A DNA stretch of 64,000 nt, from the NCBI GenBank assembly GCA_022316685.1, contig JAKJHU010000140.1, positions 248,001-312,000 of the forward strand, given 5' to 3'. Within the stretch, counting starts at the first letter, position 1, and each line of letters begins with the position of its first letter. The stretch comes from Progne subis subis (lineage: Eukaryota; Chordata; Aves; Passeriformes; Hirundinidae). A program made the translations under genes and the position numbers. The notes under the pieces are model-generated. The model made no database searches. It was given only the letters and a program-made list of their open reading frames with translations, and had not been told where the DNA came from. Below, piece after piece: positions 1 to 13,159 of this stretch.

Positions 1-667
1 GTTGAGGGTTAAGTTTCCTGTAGAATTTCGCCCCCCCACCCCCCCAAGTTGCTAGGAGACTAAGTACTGATAGTTAGAGAGTGCTTAACCTGGACAAAAG
101 AAGCTGATAACTTAGTTTTGGGGGAGGGAGAAAGCTCCCGGGAGAGCTGAGGGTGGTGGTCTCACGGCTCTCAGTCTTCCAGAGAGCACGGATCGGGCGA
201 CTGCTGGCTGCCTGGAGTCCACGGCTAACGGAGGAGTTTGGTCCTGGGAATTCTACTGTCTGTTGGAGCGCCCAGGAATTTGGAGTTTCTTCGTTACCCT
301 GCTGGATTTTGGGTCAGCCCGGATCCAGCCGCTGTGGGTTCTCCGGCACTGCCCACTTCATCTGCCAGGGACACCCCCCTGCCTGCCGAGGACAAATCCA
401 CCGCTTCCAGCCATCAGCGCCAGAGTTTCCACCGTGTGCCCTCGGGGTTCTTGGTTCTGTTTTACTGTTATTATAATTGCTGTTGTTGTTTGTCTGTCCT
501 GTTATATTTACTAGTAAAGGACTGTTACTCCTTTTCCCCATAGCTCTGACTGAAAAGTTTTTTTAATCTTCCAAATTATAATAACACAGAGGGAAGGATT
601 TGAATTCCTCATTTCCTAGAGAGGCCTGCCTCTCCTTAGCAGACACCTGTCTTTTCAAACCAAGACA
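1..667 (+). mobile_element. Endogenous retrovirus LTR (solo or 5'-truncated)
   Basis: The segment ends in a recognisable avian LTR tail: a T-rich stretch and an ACTAGTAAAGG motif around 510-530, then a GGAGGCCTGCC-like block, then ACCTGTCTTTTC, closing in CAAGACA at 661-667 with the CA that ends LTRs. The 5' edge is at or just outside the window, so the starting TG and the target-site duplication cannot be checked. No gag, pol or env-like reading frame follows, so it is probably a solo LTR. The short open frames inside it are not genes. Family assignment is from memory of passerine LTRs and is not proven. Confidence 0.6.
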
Positions 668-2984
668 GTGTAGTTTGCATATAATACATAAATGAGAACA
701 AAAGAAAGGAAAGGGTGGGTTTAAAGCCTCATTTGTTGATTTTCCTGTCCAAATTCTGCCACAAGCAGTTTTGCCTAATGTCTCTTTCTTACAGGACTTC
801 TCATACTCTTCAGCACAGTACTTCATGTTGCCATGCCACACCAGAGAAGTTTGTCTGGAGTCTAGAGTCTCTCTGGGATTTTTTGGTGTTTGTTTGATGA
901 TACTGTAACAAAGTCATGCCCCATGGATGGGTTGTATAGTTCCAAAGTGGAGACTAAGAAATGATAATTTTTCATATTGGCCACCTGGATGTTGCCTTCT
1001 GAGACTTCCTCAGTGAAACCTGAATGTTCTTCTACTCATCTATTGAATCATCTATTCCTGCTGGCCTTACTGCTGCTGAGGACAGCCAGCTCCATGCTTT
1101 GTCACCTGGGAGTATCTTAGACAAAAAGCCTGAATTTTCTAATTAATAATTAAGCAAACAAGTTCAAAACAATAAAGACTTAGATGCTTTGCTCCTCAAT
1201 TAGTAAGGTAGCTAGGGAGTTCGTGGCAGGTCATTCTCATCTATATCTTCATTCTCGAGACATAATAAGTGCACTTGAAGCATGACCTCTGCAAATGTTA
1301 CTTCAGCTTTTTGTGACAGAATGCTGAGTGCTCACTGAGGGCCTGAAAGGATTATACTCCTGTCTCAGTAACACCACATATCTACAGCAAATGGCTGTTT
1401 CAAACATGATGGTTTGTTTACTGTAGAGTCAATGTCCTAACCCATAGTCAGACTACTGAATCCCTGTCAGGAATCAGAGATCTTCCAGCAGCGACCTCTG
1501 TAACCACGTGTGAGGTGTGACAGGAGAAGTCACATGGTGGAAAAAACCAAGTATTACACCATTATACCTGACACACTTATTCAGGGGACAGCTTAGCAAG
1601 ATGGCAGACTTATTCAAATTTGGCTCAAGGATTGCACAACTTTGTGCTGCTCTCTATCTCCTCTCAGAACCTCTAAAAACTGAACAAAACCCAGCTGAAC
1701 TGTTGATGATAAATGCTTTTTTTGGTGCAAGATGAACCTGATTACAACTTTACAAAATGTGGTATATGTTAAAAAAAAAAAAAAAAAAGTTAAAGCTGAC
1801 AGATAGGAGTTCCAGCTAGATAGATACTGCAGGTCTTACCTGAAGGTGACATTGCTAGAATTCCTTCCTCTAACAATGCTACTTCTCCCATACCAGCTTC
1901 ACTCATGATTTGGATTCAGTAGTATTTGTCTGTAAGTGGTACTAGAGGTGGGATCTTGGTGCATTTTGTCTACTTGTTGGTGTCCTCAACTCATGTCTCT
2001 AATGTGTATCCTGACAGAACATCTCCACAGTCTGGATCCCTGCCAGGCTAAGCCAAAGCTGGAGTTGAAAAATCCACCACCTTCAGCAGTTCTAAAGGTT
2101 CTGTGACAGCAGGAGAGTCCACAGCTTGCAGATGTGAATACAGACCTGGTCCCATTTCAAGATGCCAAACCTGCAGGATTTTGGGGTACAAAAACAGCCT
2201 TAATAAACACAGAGGAAACGGTGTCCACCAAAGTAATGTGTTTCCTAACATGGTACATAATGGAGACACTGTTTCAAGGTTGGCCATTTAACAAAAAAAC
2301 TCAAACATTCTGGCACATAATTATCTGGGAATCTGCTATGAACACTGCCCACCACTCATTTTCCACACTCGTTTTCTGTAACTTTGAGTCCCTTGTCTCT
2401 TCTTGTTTAGTAAATCCCTCCTACAGTCCTGTGGAAAGTAGTCATGTGGTATGTGGACTGGGATAGGGAATGATCTTACTGACTTGCAAGATCCTGTTAA
2501 TGTTTTTCAAGTTTATTTGCCGAAGATTACAGTACCCCTTATTAACAGTCATTAAAAAAACCCCAGATCTTGCTTTTTGCTTTTTAGCCCGCTTTTCAGC
2601 ATCCTCTATAACATATGAGAAGAGTGAAAGATGGACTGCTAAAAAAAGCCGTATGTTTTCAGTCAAAAGAACAGGGAGTTGTGTAACCAAATACAAGTTC
2701 TGCTCTGAAATTTCTCAGCTAAGATGCAGCAATCTTCCCCCTGGCACCAAAAATTCATCCAGTGCAGCATGCCATAACAAACTTGATGCTAATGGCTTTA
2801 TACAAGGCTCTCATTTGAGCACAGGGATCATAAGGAATACAGCGTGCTGTGTGTGTCTCTCCCTCTCTCAGAGCCCCGGCTCCATTTTTGCCTTGGCTAG
2901 CTTGAGAGAGAAACCACAGCTGGAAGGATTTTTTCCTCAGGGTCTTAAAGATCCCAGAGAAGCTGCAAACCTTTTCCTTTAGAG
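668..2984. other. Gene-less stretch
   Basis: No exon, RNA gene or clear interspersed repeat was recognised. It contains an 18-base A-run at 1771-1788. The longest open frame (2470-2982, plus) runs into the LTR-like segment and resembles no known protein. Confidence 0.5.
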
Positions 2985-3540
2985 AGAACAAGCCCCCGTC
3001 GATGGCAAAAGGAAAGAGTCTACCCTTGGTCCGGGAGGAAATCACAGCTTTATTCAGTCTGTGGTCCTGCCCCTGCAGGGTCCGGAGCCCAGAACAGTCC
3101 CCATCCCCCAAGTCAAGAAGTAGATCCACCTGCTCTCCTGGCTTTTATCCAAGGGGAAGGGGCTAGCGGCAGGGACAAGCCACTACCCAATCACGGATAA
3201 GGTGGGAGTGGAACAGAGTTGGGTTACATTCCAGTGTGGGGAGGATGGGCAGGGAAAAGGAGCAGGGACAAACCATGTCATGATACATTTTCCAGGGCAA
3301 CAGGAGGCTACAGAAGAAACCATTACAAAACCCAATATAAAAATGAAATACAATATAAACCCAAATAATGCACAGCAACAACAGTGCATATGGACAGAGG
3401 GTATTCTCCTCTCCTAAGCATAATGGGAGATAATGCAAGCCTTCAAACAGGAGAAGAATCATAGCTCCAGGCTTTAACTTGGTTTTGTGTTGTTCTGATG
3501 TAAAGGAACCTGAATGCCTTCCCATCTGGTGAACTATTTA
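2985..3540 (-). mobile_element. Probable ERV LTR, minus orientation
   Basis: Read on the minus strand, this segment has a TATA-like GGATAAAAGCC at about 3142-3152. About 95 bases downstream comes an AATAAA polyadenylation signal inside CTGAATAAAGCTG (about 3046-3058). That promoter-to-polyA spacing is typical of the R region of a retroviral LTR. It is followed by a U5-like stretch rich in CTCC and CCGG. The outer boundaries and duplication were not resolved, so the ends are approximate. No coding remnant is attached. Confidence 0.55.
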
Positions 3541-5404
3541 ATCTCAAGGCTTTAATCTACTACATAGAATTCTCTGGTTCTTCAGATATACTGGCTTCCA
3601 CATTTGGCTTTTTTTTTTTTTTTTTCCTGAAACAGCTACTAAGGCCCACTTCAGTATTTATTACAGGATTCTATCAATAGTTTAGGCTATTTATTGATGG
3701 TATCTAACAGGCTTTTTTTTTTTTTTTTTGGAAAATACTTTAGTCATATAGAGAAAGAAGTCTCTGCAACTGGCACAAAATAAAATCTACCCATTTACCC
3801 ATTTCAACATTTCTGAAGCTACCTTAATCCTTTGAAGTTTGTGGTATTGATCTGTTCAGAACTAGGCACAGATTCTTTACTACTAAAAATCCTGTATTAA
3901 TATAAAACAACGTAAACAACTTTCACGAATCTCATGGGAGTTTTCTCTTATAAAAGGGTTGATGAGCATAGTAAACATGTATGACAAATTATATTCTTTG
4001 TCATACACTGGGGCCTTTGGCAACATCTATGTGAGAACATCATCACATTGATCTCTGCTGTTTGCAGACACTTAATTCCCCCCCCTGCTGGGAATCTCTG
4101 TGCCTTGTTTTAATAGTTACACAGGAATCATTAATTTTTTTTCCCATGCTTTTGGACTGAGATAAACCAAGTAGATGAACAGGAGAGAGAGAGAGAAATA
4201 AAACCCAAGAGATGGCTGCAGATGCTTATCACCCTCTGACTGAGGCGCAGCCTGTCCCTGAGCAGTGACTGAAGCCAATTCTCCCCACTTTATATACTGA
4301 GCATGATAGTCTATGGTATAAGACTATCCCCTCCTGGCCAGGCTGGGCCAGGTCTCCTGGCCATGCTCCCTCCCAGCTTCTTGTGCACCTGCACACTGGC
4401 AGAGCATGGGAAATTGAATAGTCCTTTAATAAGAGAAAACATTACTCAACTACAAAATCCAAAAGAGTGTTGTACTAGCTACAAAGAAGAAAATTAACTT
4501 TATCCCAGCTGGAATCAGGACAATACCATGAGTGATTGCAATTTAATTAATATGAAATCCCAACATTTTGAATGAGACAGAGGAAAGAATCCAAGAAAGA
4601 GCCAAAATATTAACAGAAAAAGAAGAGCAACAGTCTCTATAGTCAGGTGCTGCTGCTGACAGGAGCACTCCCATGTGTTGCACAAGCTGTGTTAAGCATG
4701 GATCATACGGTTGCTATCTAATGGATACAACAAAATCAGCCACTTGTTCAAGTCAGTTCTGGTCGAATTCAGGAAGAAACAGTCAAAATTAGGCACCCAA
4801 ATCCATAGGTGTGCCTTTCAGAGGTGCTGAATGTTCTGGCCTCTTGTTGTTGCTTGAGGGTGAGAAGCCCCTCAAGCAACTTTTGTGAGACACCTCTCTC
4901 AGAGGCTCTACACAGAGGAAAATCAAATTAATACAGAACAATCACAGTTAATTGACTCAAAATTGTGTGTATGTGTTATATTTGTGCATATAAAGAAATA
5001 TATGGATGTATAGCAGGAAGTCAAGGAGAATAACTTGTATGTTTAGATTTTTTTCATCATCACAACACTTTTCTAAAGACTATTTCTTTGCTACCTACTT
5101 CTCTTGGTCATTCCAAATGTTTAAACATTTCACTTATTGCACTTATTCTTAAAAGAAGCTCTTTCTGCAGTGCATTACAGAGCAGCTCAGAAACATCTTC
5201 CCTAATCCATTGGAAGTTTGAACAAAAATGTGAAGCTTTAGGTGAAAAATTATATATATTGCTTCAGGTTGGTGATTTTCTTTCTTAAATGTTTCAATAG
5301 TCCAGATTTGCTGTTTGCCTTTTATATCCTCTGACGGACTCTGGTCTTGGGAATGGGGAGTATAATATTGTTTTCACTAGGGATCAAATATAGGAACAAG
5401 AGGT
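3541..5404. other. Gene-less stretch with simple repeats
   Basis: It holds two T-runs (about 3609-3626 and 3713-3729), a short GA repeat near 4182-4196, and the perfect hairpin at 4849-4880. No coding exon was recognised. Confidence 0.5.
4849..4880. repeat. Perfect 12-bp inverted repeat
   Basis: GTTGCTTGAGGG at 4849-4860 is the exact reverse complement of CCCTCAAGCAAC at 4869-4880, with an 8-base loop. No flanking transposon ends or known RNA family were recognised. Confidence 0.8.
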
Positions 5405-5525
5405 CTCACAGAATAGTTTGAGTAGGGACTTTTAAAGCACATCTAGTCCAATCCCCCTGCAATAAGCAGGGACAGCTCCAGCTCAATCCGGTACCTGAAC
5501 TAGAACTCTCCGAAGAAAATTCAGC
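5405..5525 (-). mobile_element. CR1 LINE 3' fragment, old
   Basis: The reverse complement matches the diverged end of CR1. It begins CACAGAATAG and contains a GTCCAATCCCCCTGC-like block and CAGGGACAGCTCC. It lies directly beside a second, better preserved CR1 tail in the same orientation, so these are two insertions or one rearranged copy. Confidence 0.65.
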
Positions 5526-5551
5526 AGTGTTTTCTAACTAAATTAGTTTTT

Positions 5552-5810
5552 CACAGAATGGTTTTGGTTGAAAGGAACCTTAAAGATCATCACCTTCCAA
5601 TCCTCTGCCATGAGCAGGGACTATCCCAGGTTGCTCAGAGCCCCATCCAACCTGGTCTGGAACACTTCCACGGATGGGGTATCCACAGCTTCTCTGGACA
5701 ACCTGTTCCAATGCCTCACCATCCTCACAGTATGGAATTTTTTCCTAATGCTAATATAAACATAACCTTGAAGCCATTGTCCCTTTTCCTATCACTACAT
5801 TTCTCTCCAA
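5552..5810 (-). mobile_element. CR1 LINE 3' end
   Basis: This is the minus-strand copy of the well-known CR1 tail. Successive blocks read CACAGAATGGTTTTGGTTG, GGAACCTTAAAGATCATC, CCATGAGCAGGGAC, CCCCATCCAACCTGG, and CCACAGCTTCTCTGGACAACC, then TTCCTAATG. It is one of the best-preserved CR1 tails here. Open frames within it are degenerate repeat sequence, not genes. Confidence 0.9.
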
Positions 5811-6607
5811 ACACAGTGATTTTTCAAATTCAGCACTGTCTTTTCTCACCAAGGTTTTGGTTGTAATGCAGTCACTGGCTTTCTTCAACACCACGTTTTC
5901 TTCCTGTGTCTCCTCCATGCTGTCCTTGATGTGACTTTGGGCCTTGGCTTTGCCTTGGAAGGGACTGTGATTGCTTCACAGTGGCACTGTGTGTAGCAAA
6001 AAGCTTGAGGACAGATTCTTCAACAATTGGAGAAACTGGAAAGAACAGAAGACATTTGAAGGCTGTAGCTGCAAGTATAACTTGATACCTATCCTGTATC
6101 TGTGAGTTCCCAGAAAAAGTGGTCCAAAACTGGGCCTCTCATACACCCCTTCATGTTTTTACTATCAGAATTTGGTATTTCATGGAAGTCTTCAGGGACA
6201 CTCAAAATTTTGCCTTATGCTTTGATTGATCATTATTTGATTCAGCTGATTTAGTTCTGTTTCTTATACAGAGAGTCACCTGCCCTCCTTTAGTTGTTCA
6301 CCTCAGCAGAAAAAGAGGGAGCTCTGGGAAGCAGCAAATCCCAAAGCCCCTCACTTCCCCAGGACCTGGAAATTTGATTCCAGGCAGTTTCTCGGTTTTG
6401 TAAAGCACTTTTCTGCTATTCTTCCGTACAGTCCCATGGGGATATATGGTCATGATAAAGATAGCAAAATCAAAGTTAGTAAAGAAAATGCTCTTTCATT
6501 TGTTGCAGAGTAACATGGGAGCATGATAAGGATGTCTTGCACACAATAATAAAACCCAAAACAAAACCAACAAGTTGCCAGTACCTGAAAGAGAGATGGG
6601 GAGAAAT
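5811..6607. other. Gene-less stretch between CR1 copies
   Basis: No exon, RNA gene or further repeat was recognised between the two oppositely oriented CR1 copies. Confidence 0.45.
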
Positions 6608-6873
6608 TATTTACTAGAGCATGTAGCGTCAGGACAAGGGATAAAGGCTTTAAACTGAAAGAGAATAGGTTTGGATCAGATATTAGAGAGAAATTGTTTA
6701 CTGTGAGGTTGGTGAGGTACTGGCACAGGTTGCCCAGAGAAGCTGTGGATATCCCATCCCTGACAGTGTTGAAGGCCACAGGAAGGATGGGGCTCTGAGC
6801 AACCTAGTCTAGTGAAATATTGGAACTAGATCATTTTTAAGATCCTTTCCAACCTGAGCCATTCTATGATTCT
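6608..6873 (+). mobile_element. CR1 LINE 3' end
   Basis: Plus-strand CR1 tail with the expected order of blocks: AGGACAAGGGATAAAGGCTT, TTGGATCAGATATTAGAGAG, GCACAGGTTGCCCAGAGAAG, GGCTCTGAGCAACC, and the terminal CCATTCTATGATTCT characteristic of CR1 3' ends. Confidence 0.9.
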
Positions 6874-9800
6874 AAACATATTTGTTGATTTTTATTTCTT
6901 TCATTATTTTTGTCACACAAAGTATAGTTTTAGAAATCACAATTCTCTGCTGATACTCAGGAAAACCAACTCTCCCTATACCAAAGCTTTGCTATGGATG
7001 TGTTTTCACTGCAGCACAGGTCTGAGAAATATTCAGTGTGGCAGACACAGCACCCATACTCCTGTTTGTCCCGCCAGTAGTCTAATCCGTGCTGCCCCGA
7101 CCCAGCCGGCAGAAGAGGCTTTTTGTCACTCTGAACGCCCATCGGGCGCCATCTGCCTGCCAAGAGCCGAGCGATGCTCACAGTTCTCTGCTTCTATTCA
7201 TCATTTCAAAAAAGATGGTTTGCTTGTTGCTCATGACATCAACGTTTGAAGCAAAGGTTCAGGCCAAAATTCTTCATTACTGACGAAACGACTTAAAATC
7301 AACCCGTACGACCATTCGATTTTCTCCCCTCGGGGAACAAAGAAGCAGCAGGAAGAGGTTTTGCTTCTGCACACAGATAAGCCTGTAAAATGCTACTGGC
7401 CCCAGTGAGGAGACCTGGTGAAGCACTGATTCTGCAGGTGTTTGTGTACACCTAGTAAAGAACAGGAAGGACACAGGGTGGCTACGTCCACTGGCAGCTC
7501 TGCACCCCTGCTTCTCTTCCAATCGGTCAGTGATGAGAATTTTTGGATGGTTCCCTGCTTCACTATCCAAATCCTTTTCAAGCCTGTCACCTGACAAAAA
7601 GATTGAGGCTGGAAACAACACAAAGTGCAATGAACAGAATTTCCAATCATGTCCCCGAATCTTCTGATCAGAACTACCAGCCCTAAGATGTCTAAGCTGT
7701 CAGGATTTCTGGCTCCTACTCAGGTAAAGTGATCCACGAACAAAATGAATTCAGTATTATGTGGATCTGTACATCTGCCTACATGAGCCACATGGTGCAT
7801 ACTGAAGGGTGTGCATTTCTATGCAGAGGATACATTTTCTGATTATTCTGAAAATCAGAGACCAGGAGAGGGAGAAGAGTCGGTGATGAGAAGCCAACCT
7901 TGGGGGAGAGTGTGAGCCTACAGGCTGAGAAAATGGGTTAGCAAATGTGAAAGCATCTTCACAGGAGACTGCAAAAAGAAAAATTTTGACAAAGCCAAGA
8001 TCCAAAGTCAAAACTTAGTGAGACTAAGGAAGTAGTAGTGTGGGAAGGATTTGATCTGTTCCTGTCTGATCTGTCCATCTGTTTGTCCTTTGTTAAAAGC
8101 CCTTTATCAACACCAGGCCAAGTCCCATTAAGGTTTTGCAGCCTTTCATTATACCGATCATCCCATGGGCATTTTACCTCTTTGCCTTCTTGAGCCATAT
8201 TCCTCCCACCTTTGCATCATTCAGGACAAAACATCTTGTCAGGATCCCCAGTTAAAAGTATGAACAACACACTCTTTATGGTTGCAAATGCCATAACATC
8301 ATTGAATAGCTCAAGTTGAAAGGGATCTACAAGAATCATCAATTTCAATTCTCTGCTCCTTGCAAAACTAGCCAAAACTAAACTGTGTGACTAAACATCA
8401 GCCAGACACTCCTTAAACTCTGACAGGTTTTGGTACTGTGTCTCTGGAAAAAATCACAATGGAAGTATATGAACAAAAAAACTGTTCAGAATTGTCAGCT
8501 GAGCACTTAAAACACCAAGAAGGTGTGTAACAGCAGGGAGATCTCGTAACAAAATGGACAAGTCACAGGATGGAAGTGGTTTAGTAAATTGGAAGGAGGA
8601 CGGAAAAAGGCTGTTACTAAGCAGTTTTAACCCTCTGTGTGTGTTCACTGAAGGGAATGCAGCTATAGGAATCCAAAAGCTGAAGCCGAAAACTGCCCCT
8701 TGGCACTGCTCCATTCCCATAGCTGGTCCAGAGGAGCTGTCAAACCCGCCAAACACTCTCTCTACTGCCTACACAATATTTGTATCTGAACCTGGACTCT
8801 GACAGGCAAAGATGAATCAGTAACTAAGACACCGGACTACAATTCCAGTATGCAGAGGGGTCAGAGGCACCTCAGACACAGCTTTCAGGTTGGCTGTGCC
8901 ACAGAAGTGGTTTCTGTCACACAGGAGTGACCAGACCACCCTGGCCACGGCTCACAGAAGGCATTCAGACACCAGGCCTGGGACCAATCCTGCAGGAGCC
9001 TGACACAGAAAATGCAGGACCAGCCTTACAGAGAGACATGTCAGGGGCGGGCACTAGGACAGATCCATCCTCCATGTGAGAAAAACCTGCCTTCTTTTGT
9101 CCCCTCAAGTTTCCTTCCTACCATACCACCAACAGAATGCTCAGCTGTTACGGAACTTGTGAAGGATGCACTGCTATCATTTTATTCTCCTCCTATGTAG
9201 TTCATTTCAAAATGATATTATAATACTTTTAATGCAAAGCACCTGGGCATAGACCAAAGCTGGTCCACATCTAGCAGAAGTCATCTCAGAGACTAACAGC
9301 CACTAAAATCCACCCTAAATTTAAAATTCTCCTCCAACTTACGGTGAGAGCATGAAGCTAAACTTTTCCTCCTGTTTTTCTTAACAGTCATGTGTATTTC
9401 TGTAAAGATTGTAGATTTAAGTTTACAGCACCAATAATGCTACTGAGAAATTAATTCACAAAACAAATGTGATATTAAATATTTACCAGCCTCCTGTTGT
9501 GCTGCTGGTCCTCAGCAGACTGCAGTCAAGTCCAAGTCCCATGGGTCACTTTAAAGAATCAGGATAAGAATTCATTAGGGCAATCCTGACTAAAATAAAA
9601 CATGTGATACATTTTACTAGCCTGGTGTAGGTGACAGGTATAAGGATTTAAATGGAAGATTTACTGCTTTATGCTTCTACCACTCTATACAGCAAAAAGT
9701 CCTTCATTATTACTTCACACTACCAATAGAAAGTACAGACTAACAGCTTATTCCATGTGAAACAATAAAAAGACTGCAGATCGGTGTTATTTTACAAGTT

Positions 9801-12800
9801 TCCTAGGTGTTCCAGCAAATCAGCACTGCTCCATCAGAGAGTTCACTGAAAAACAGTGTAAAGACTAAATATTCCTCCTCCTCTTCCCCTCTTGAGTCAT
9901 CCCCACTTACCTCCCACAGCTGCACTGGCACTGCTGTACTGCCCACTAGGGTCACTGTCTTGTGCATCCTGTTATCACTGTGCAACCTCCCCAGTCACTC
10001 AGCTCAGCAGCATTAAATGGTAAGCTCTGCTCTCTTCCCTTCTTGCATCCTGGTGTACTCAGGAGACCTCTCTATCACTCATCCTATTCTTCATCCCCTT
10101 CAGGGTGACACCTTCAGGAGTTAGCATACGCTCCAGGCTGCAGGCTTTTCCCTTACTCTTCCCTTCCCTCCCTTTTCACTTGGGTGTTCTTGAGATTGTT
10201 GACAAACTGAACTGGAATCCCTGGGAAATGGGAAAGTATGGGCAAGAAAAAATGCCACATACTAGCAAGAACATTATAAATCAAACCAGGTGTCTTTGTC
10301 TTTGCAGGATATAACCTGGGCTCCTGAGCAAGAGAGATTCCAGGCTTCAGAAAAGGAGGTCTTGATGCTCCTCTGATTGCCTGTCACACTAGCTTTACAA
10401 GACAGCGGATTCCAATTTTGTCAGCTGGGGTTTTGTGTTTTATAGATTTTGCAGGTCAAACCTTGCTGTCTCACATTTGATCCACCCACCGTGCAAAGAT
10501 GTTTACTTTCTGTCACTTATGATAAATGAAGACCGGAGTGTTCTGTACTAGACCTCCAGTCTTAACACTCAAGCCTTTAAAGTAACTGGGCTGAACACCC
10601 TTAATTTTCACAGTGTGGGCCAATCCATCATCGGTCAAATCGTCATTCATACTTACCATCCCACTTTGACTCTTTCCCATTGAACTTCTAAGTGAAACTC
10701 TGCACTTTCTTTACCAGGGGGAGTCCAAGCACTGCTGTCTCTTGTTCACTTTTAGGGGTTCCAGTTCTGTCAGGAGTTAGGGAGCACATCTGTTAAAATA
10801 CCAAAAGTACGAACATTCAAAAAGACAAAAGACAAACAGTCTGTTATATTTAGTTATTGATATCCAAATTCTTACACTAAACTGGAAAATGTCAGTGAAA
10901 TACTTTTGATTTCTCAACTGGTAGCAGAAAGATCAATTCACTTTTTCAACTTTGGTAGAAATTAAGCTAACACTATAGCTCATAATGCTCACTAAAAGTT
11001 GCATGTAATCCAATAAAGCTGTTTACCAACAGACACACCACTTTTCTGTTCAGTTCTTCTGTCCCAGCTTGGTTCTTTTTTCTCTCCTTGTCATTGTAAA
11101 GTAAATGGTTTCAGGCAGCAGCAAATGACATCTGCAAGTATACCTGGAACCATTTGACAAGTTGAAGGATGTCTGCCGTATTACTGCTTTACCTGCCAAG
11201 AATGCTGCAGTGCCTGGCACAGGATCAGCATTTGTTTAAGTAAGGTAATTACCACATTACAGCCTATGCCCAAGACCTACCTAGGGTTTAATCAAAAAGG
11301 AGACTATTATACTTAAAACATGATGCTTATGGCAAAGCTCATCTTGAAGAGATGGCTCTGCTTCAATAAAAGGTAAAGCAGGCAGGCAGCACCACTGTTA
11401 CTCAGCACTGATTAAAACCTAGTTTGCTGCATAAAATGTGGTTGGTTTTCTTTCAAAAAGAGGCAGACATTTGCCTGGTCATAGGAAGCACATGCAGATG
11501 AAAAAAAGACCATTCTCATTATGCCCAGGTCCATCCACTCACTCCAAAGTGCTGCAACAGTGTTTGGACAAATTTCACTTGCACTGAAAGGACAGTGCCA
11601 AGATGCATTTTATCATTCCATCTTCTCTGCTAAAACTGGTCCAAATTCAGCAGTGACTCACACCCCTTCCACATTGACATCAGTGGAGAATTTGGCTTAT
11701 TATGTGTAATAACCAGGCTTCAAACTGAAATCTGCTCTCTCTTGAAAGGTGTTTTCATATGGGTACTGTGGTAGTTGCGGGTTGGTTTATGACTTGTACA
11801 AGTTAGATTTCTGTTTGCACCTAAGACCAGTGAATCATGAATGTTGTAGAGACATACATGGAAAGATAGTTACAGTTTGGTCCAGCAATTCTGACCCTCA
11901 AATGTTTGACTGCACTTGATGTTGACATTGTACAAAGAACCTCATGGGTCTGAGAACAAACATTACCTATCACTCTCTGCACAAGTTTCCTGTCAGCCAC
12001 AGAAGACTGTAGGTGCCTAGGTCTGCCCCATTCCCACTGGAGATGCATGGCATATATTTCAAACTTATATGCTTTGTGTTTGGTTTTTTGGTTTTTTTTT
12101 TTTCAGGGAGCACAGGGAACACAAAGGCTCTACTCCATAATAAGCACAAAGCTTGCACCTGTGAAAACACATCCTTCTTTTTGTGCAGTGGTCTCAAAGG
12201 GCAAGAGCCATAGAGGTCAAAGCCAGCAGGGAGTAAACTTCCCCATCCTGCTTCACCTCCATCTACTTGCAGCAAAGCTGCCCTTCACCTAACTTCAAAA
12301 TTCTTACAAGCTTGGTTGTTAGTAGCAATAGTGAAGCCAGACCTCTAGAGCTGATCTTTAGTCATATCAAAAACGTTGTGCAGATAGCATCAGTGTAGGC
12401 ACGGAACACTGCACACTTGTAGTTATCTGTGTCATCTCAGGAGCAGCATTCCGGCAGGAAAGAGGGGAAAAAAAAAAAAAACAACAACCCACCAAACACA
12501 GTGAAACAATAAGCAGAATCTCCCAGTAGGCTGGGGTGGTAGGGAGTGGGTATGACAAATGTATTAGTGAACTCCTCTTTTTATTTGTTTTTATATCAGT
12601 GGTTTTTTAATCACTGAAGAAACTGACCTGTTGAAAATCCAGAATCTCTGAGGGAAGAAATTTTGAGGCCAAATCCAATTCTCCCTCATCCCTAAAGGCT
12701 TCTCACAGCCTTCCTAAAACCCCAGAAACAAACAGAGGTCTTTCCACTGATACTGATGGATTTTGGATCAGGTGCATTCTTGGCCTAAGGCAGAAAAATG

Positions 12801-13159
12801 AAGCCACCTTTCTTCTCAGAGACATCTTTTTATTCTGATGCTCTGCACTGGCAGTGAGTATTCCCCCTGCACTGCATGAGGAATACAAAGACCAGAGAAG
12901 GGGGAATGGAAGCTGTTGGACTTAAGACTCTGAAGTACTGTAGGAAGAGTACCTGACTGGTAGATTTGCAAAGGACCTGCCTCAGAGAAGAGGTGAATTA
13001 GGGAGTTCTTAGTGAGCTAAGAATTAAGGAAAGAAGAGAGAGAGGAACAGAGCAAGGGAAGGAAAAGAACACAGGAAGGGCAGTACTTTTGCAACCAAGG
13101 GCCATCACAAATTAAACAAGGATGAACTGGGATATGTGTCCTGAATAATACTATGAATT
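6874..13159. other. Gene-less stretch
   Basis: About 6 kb without a recognisable exon. The only interspersed repeat I could place is the old CR1 fragment at 8297-8450. T- and A-runs occur near 12088-12104 and 12469-12481. Open frames are all below 130 codons and match nothing I recognise. Confidence 0.45.
8297..8450 (-). mobile_element. Old CR1 LINE fragment
   Basis: A diverged minus-strand CR1 3' portion. ATAGCTCAAGTTGAAAGGGA, CTACAAGAATCATCAA and CTCCTTAAACTCTGACAGG follow the CR1 order with many substitutions. Neither end is sharp. Confidence 0.7.

Noticed and set aside
2470..2982. 170-codon open frame, plus strand
   Set aside because: It runs toward the LTR-like segment, lacks domain motifs and has no recognisable homology.
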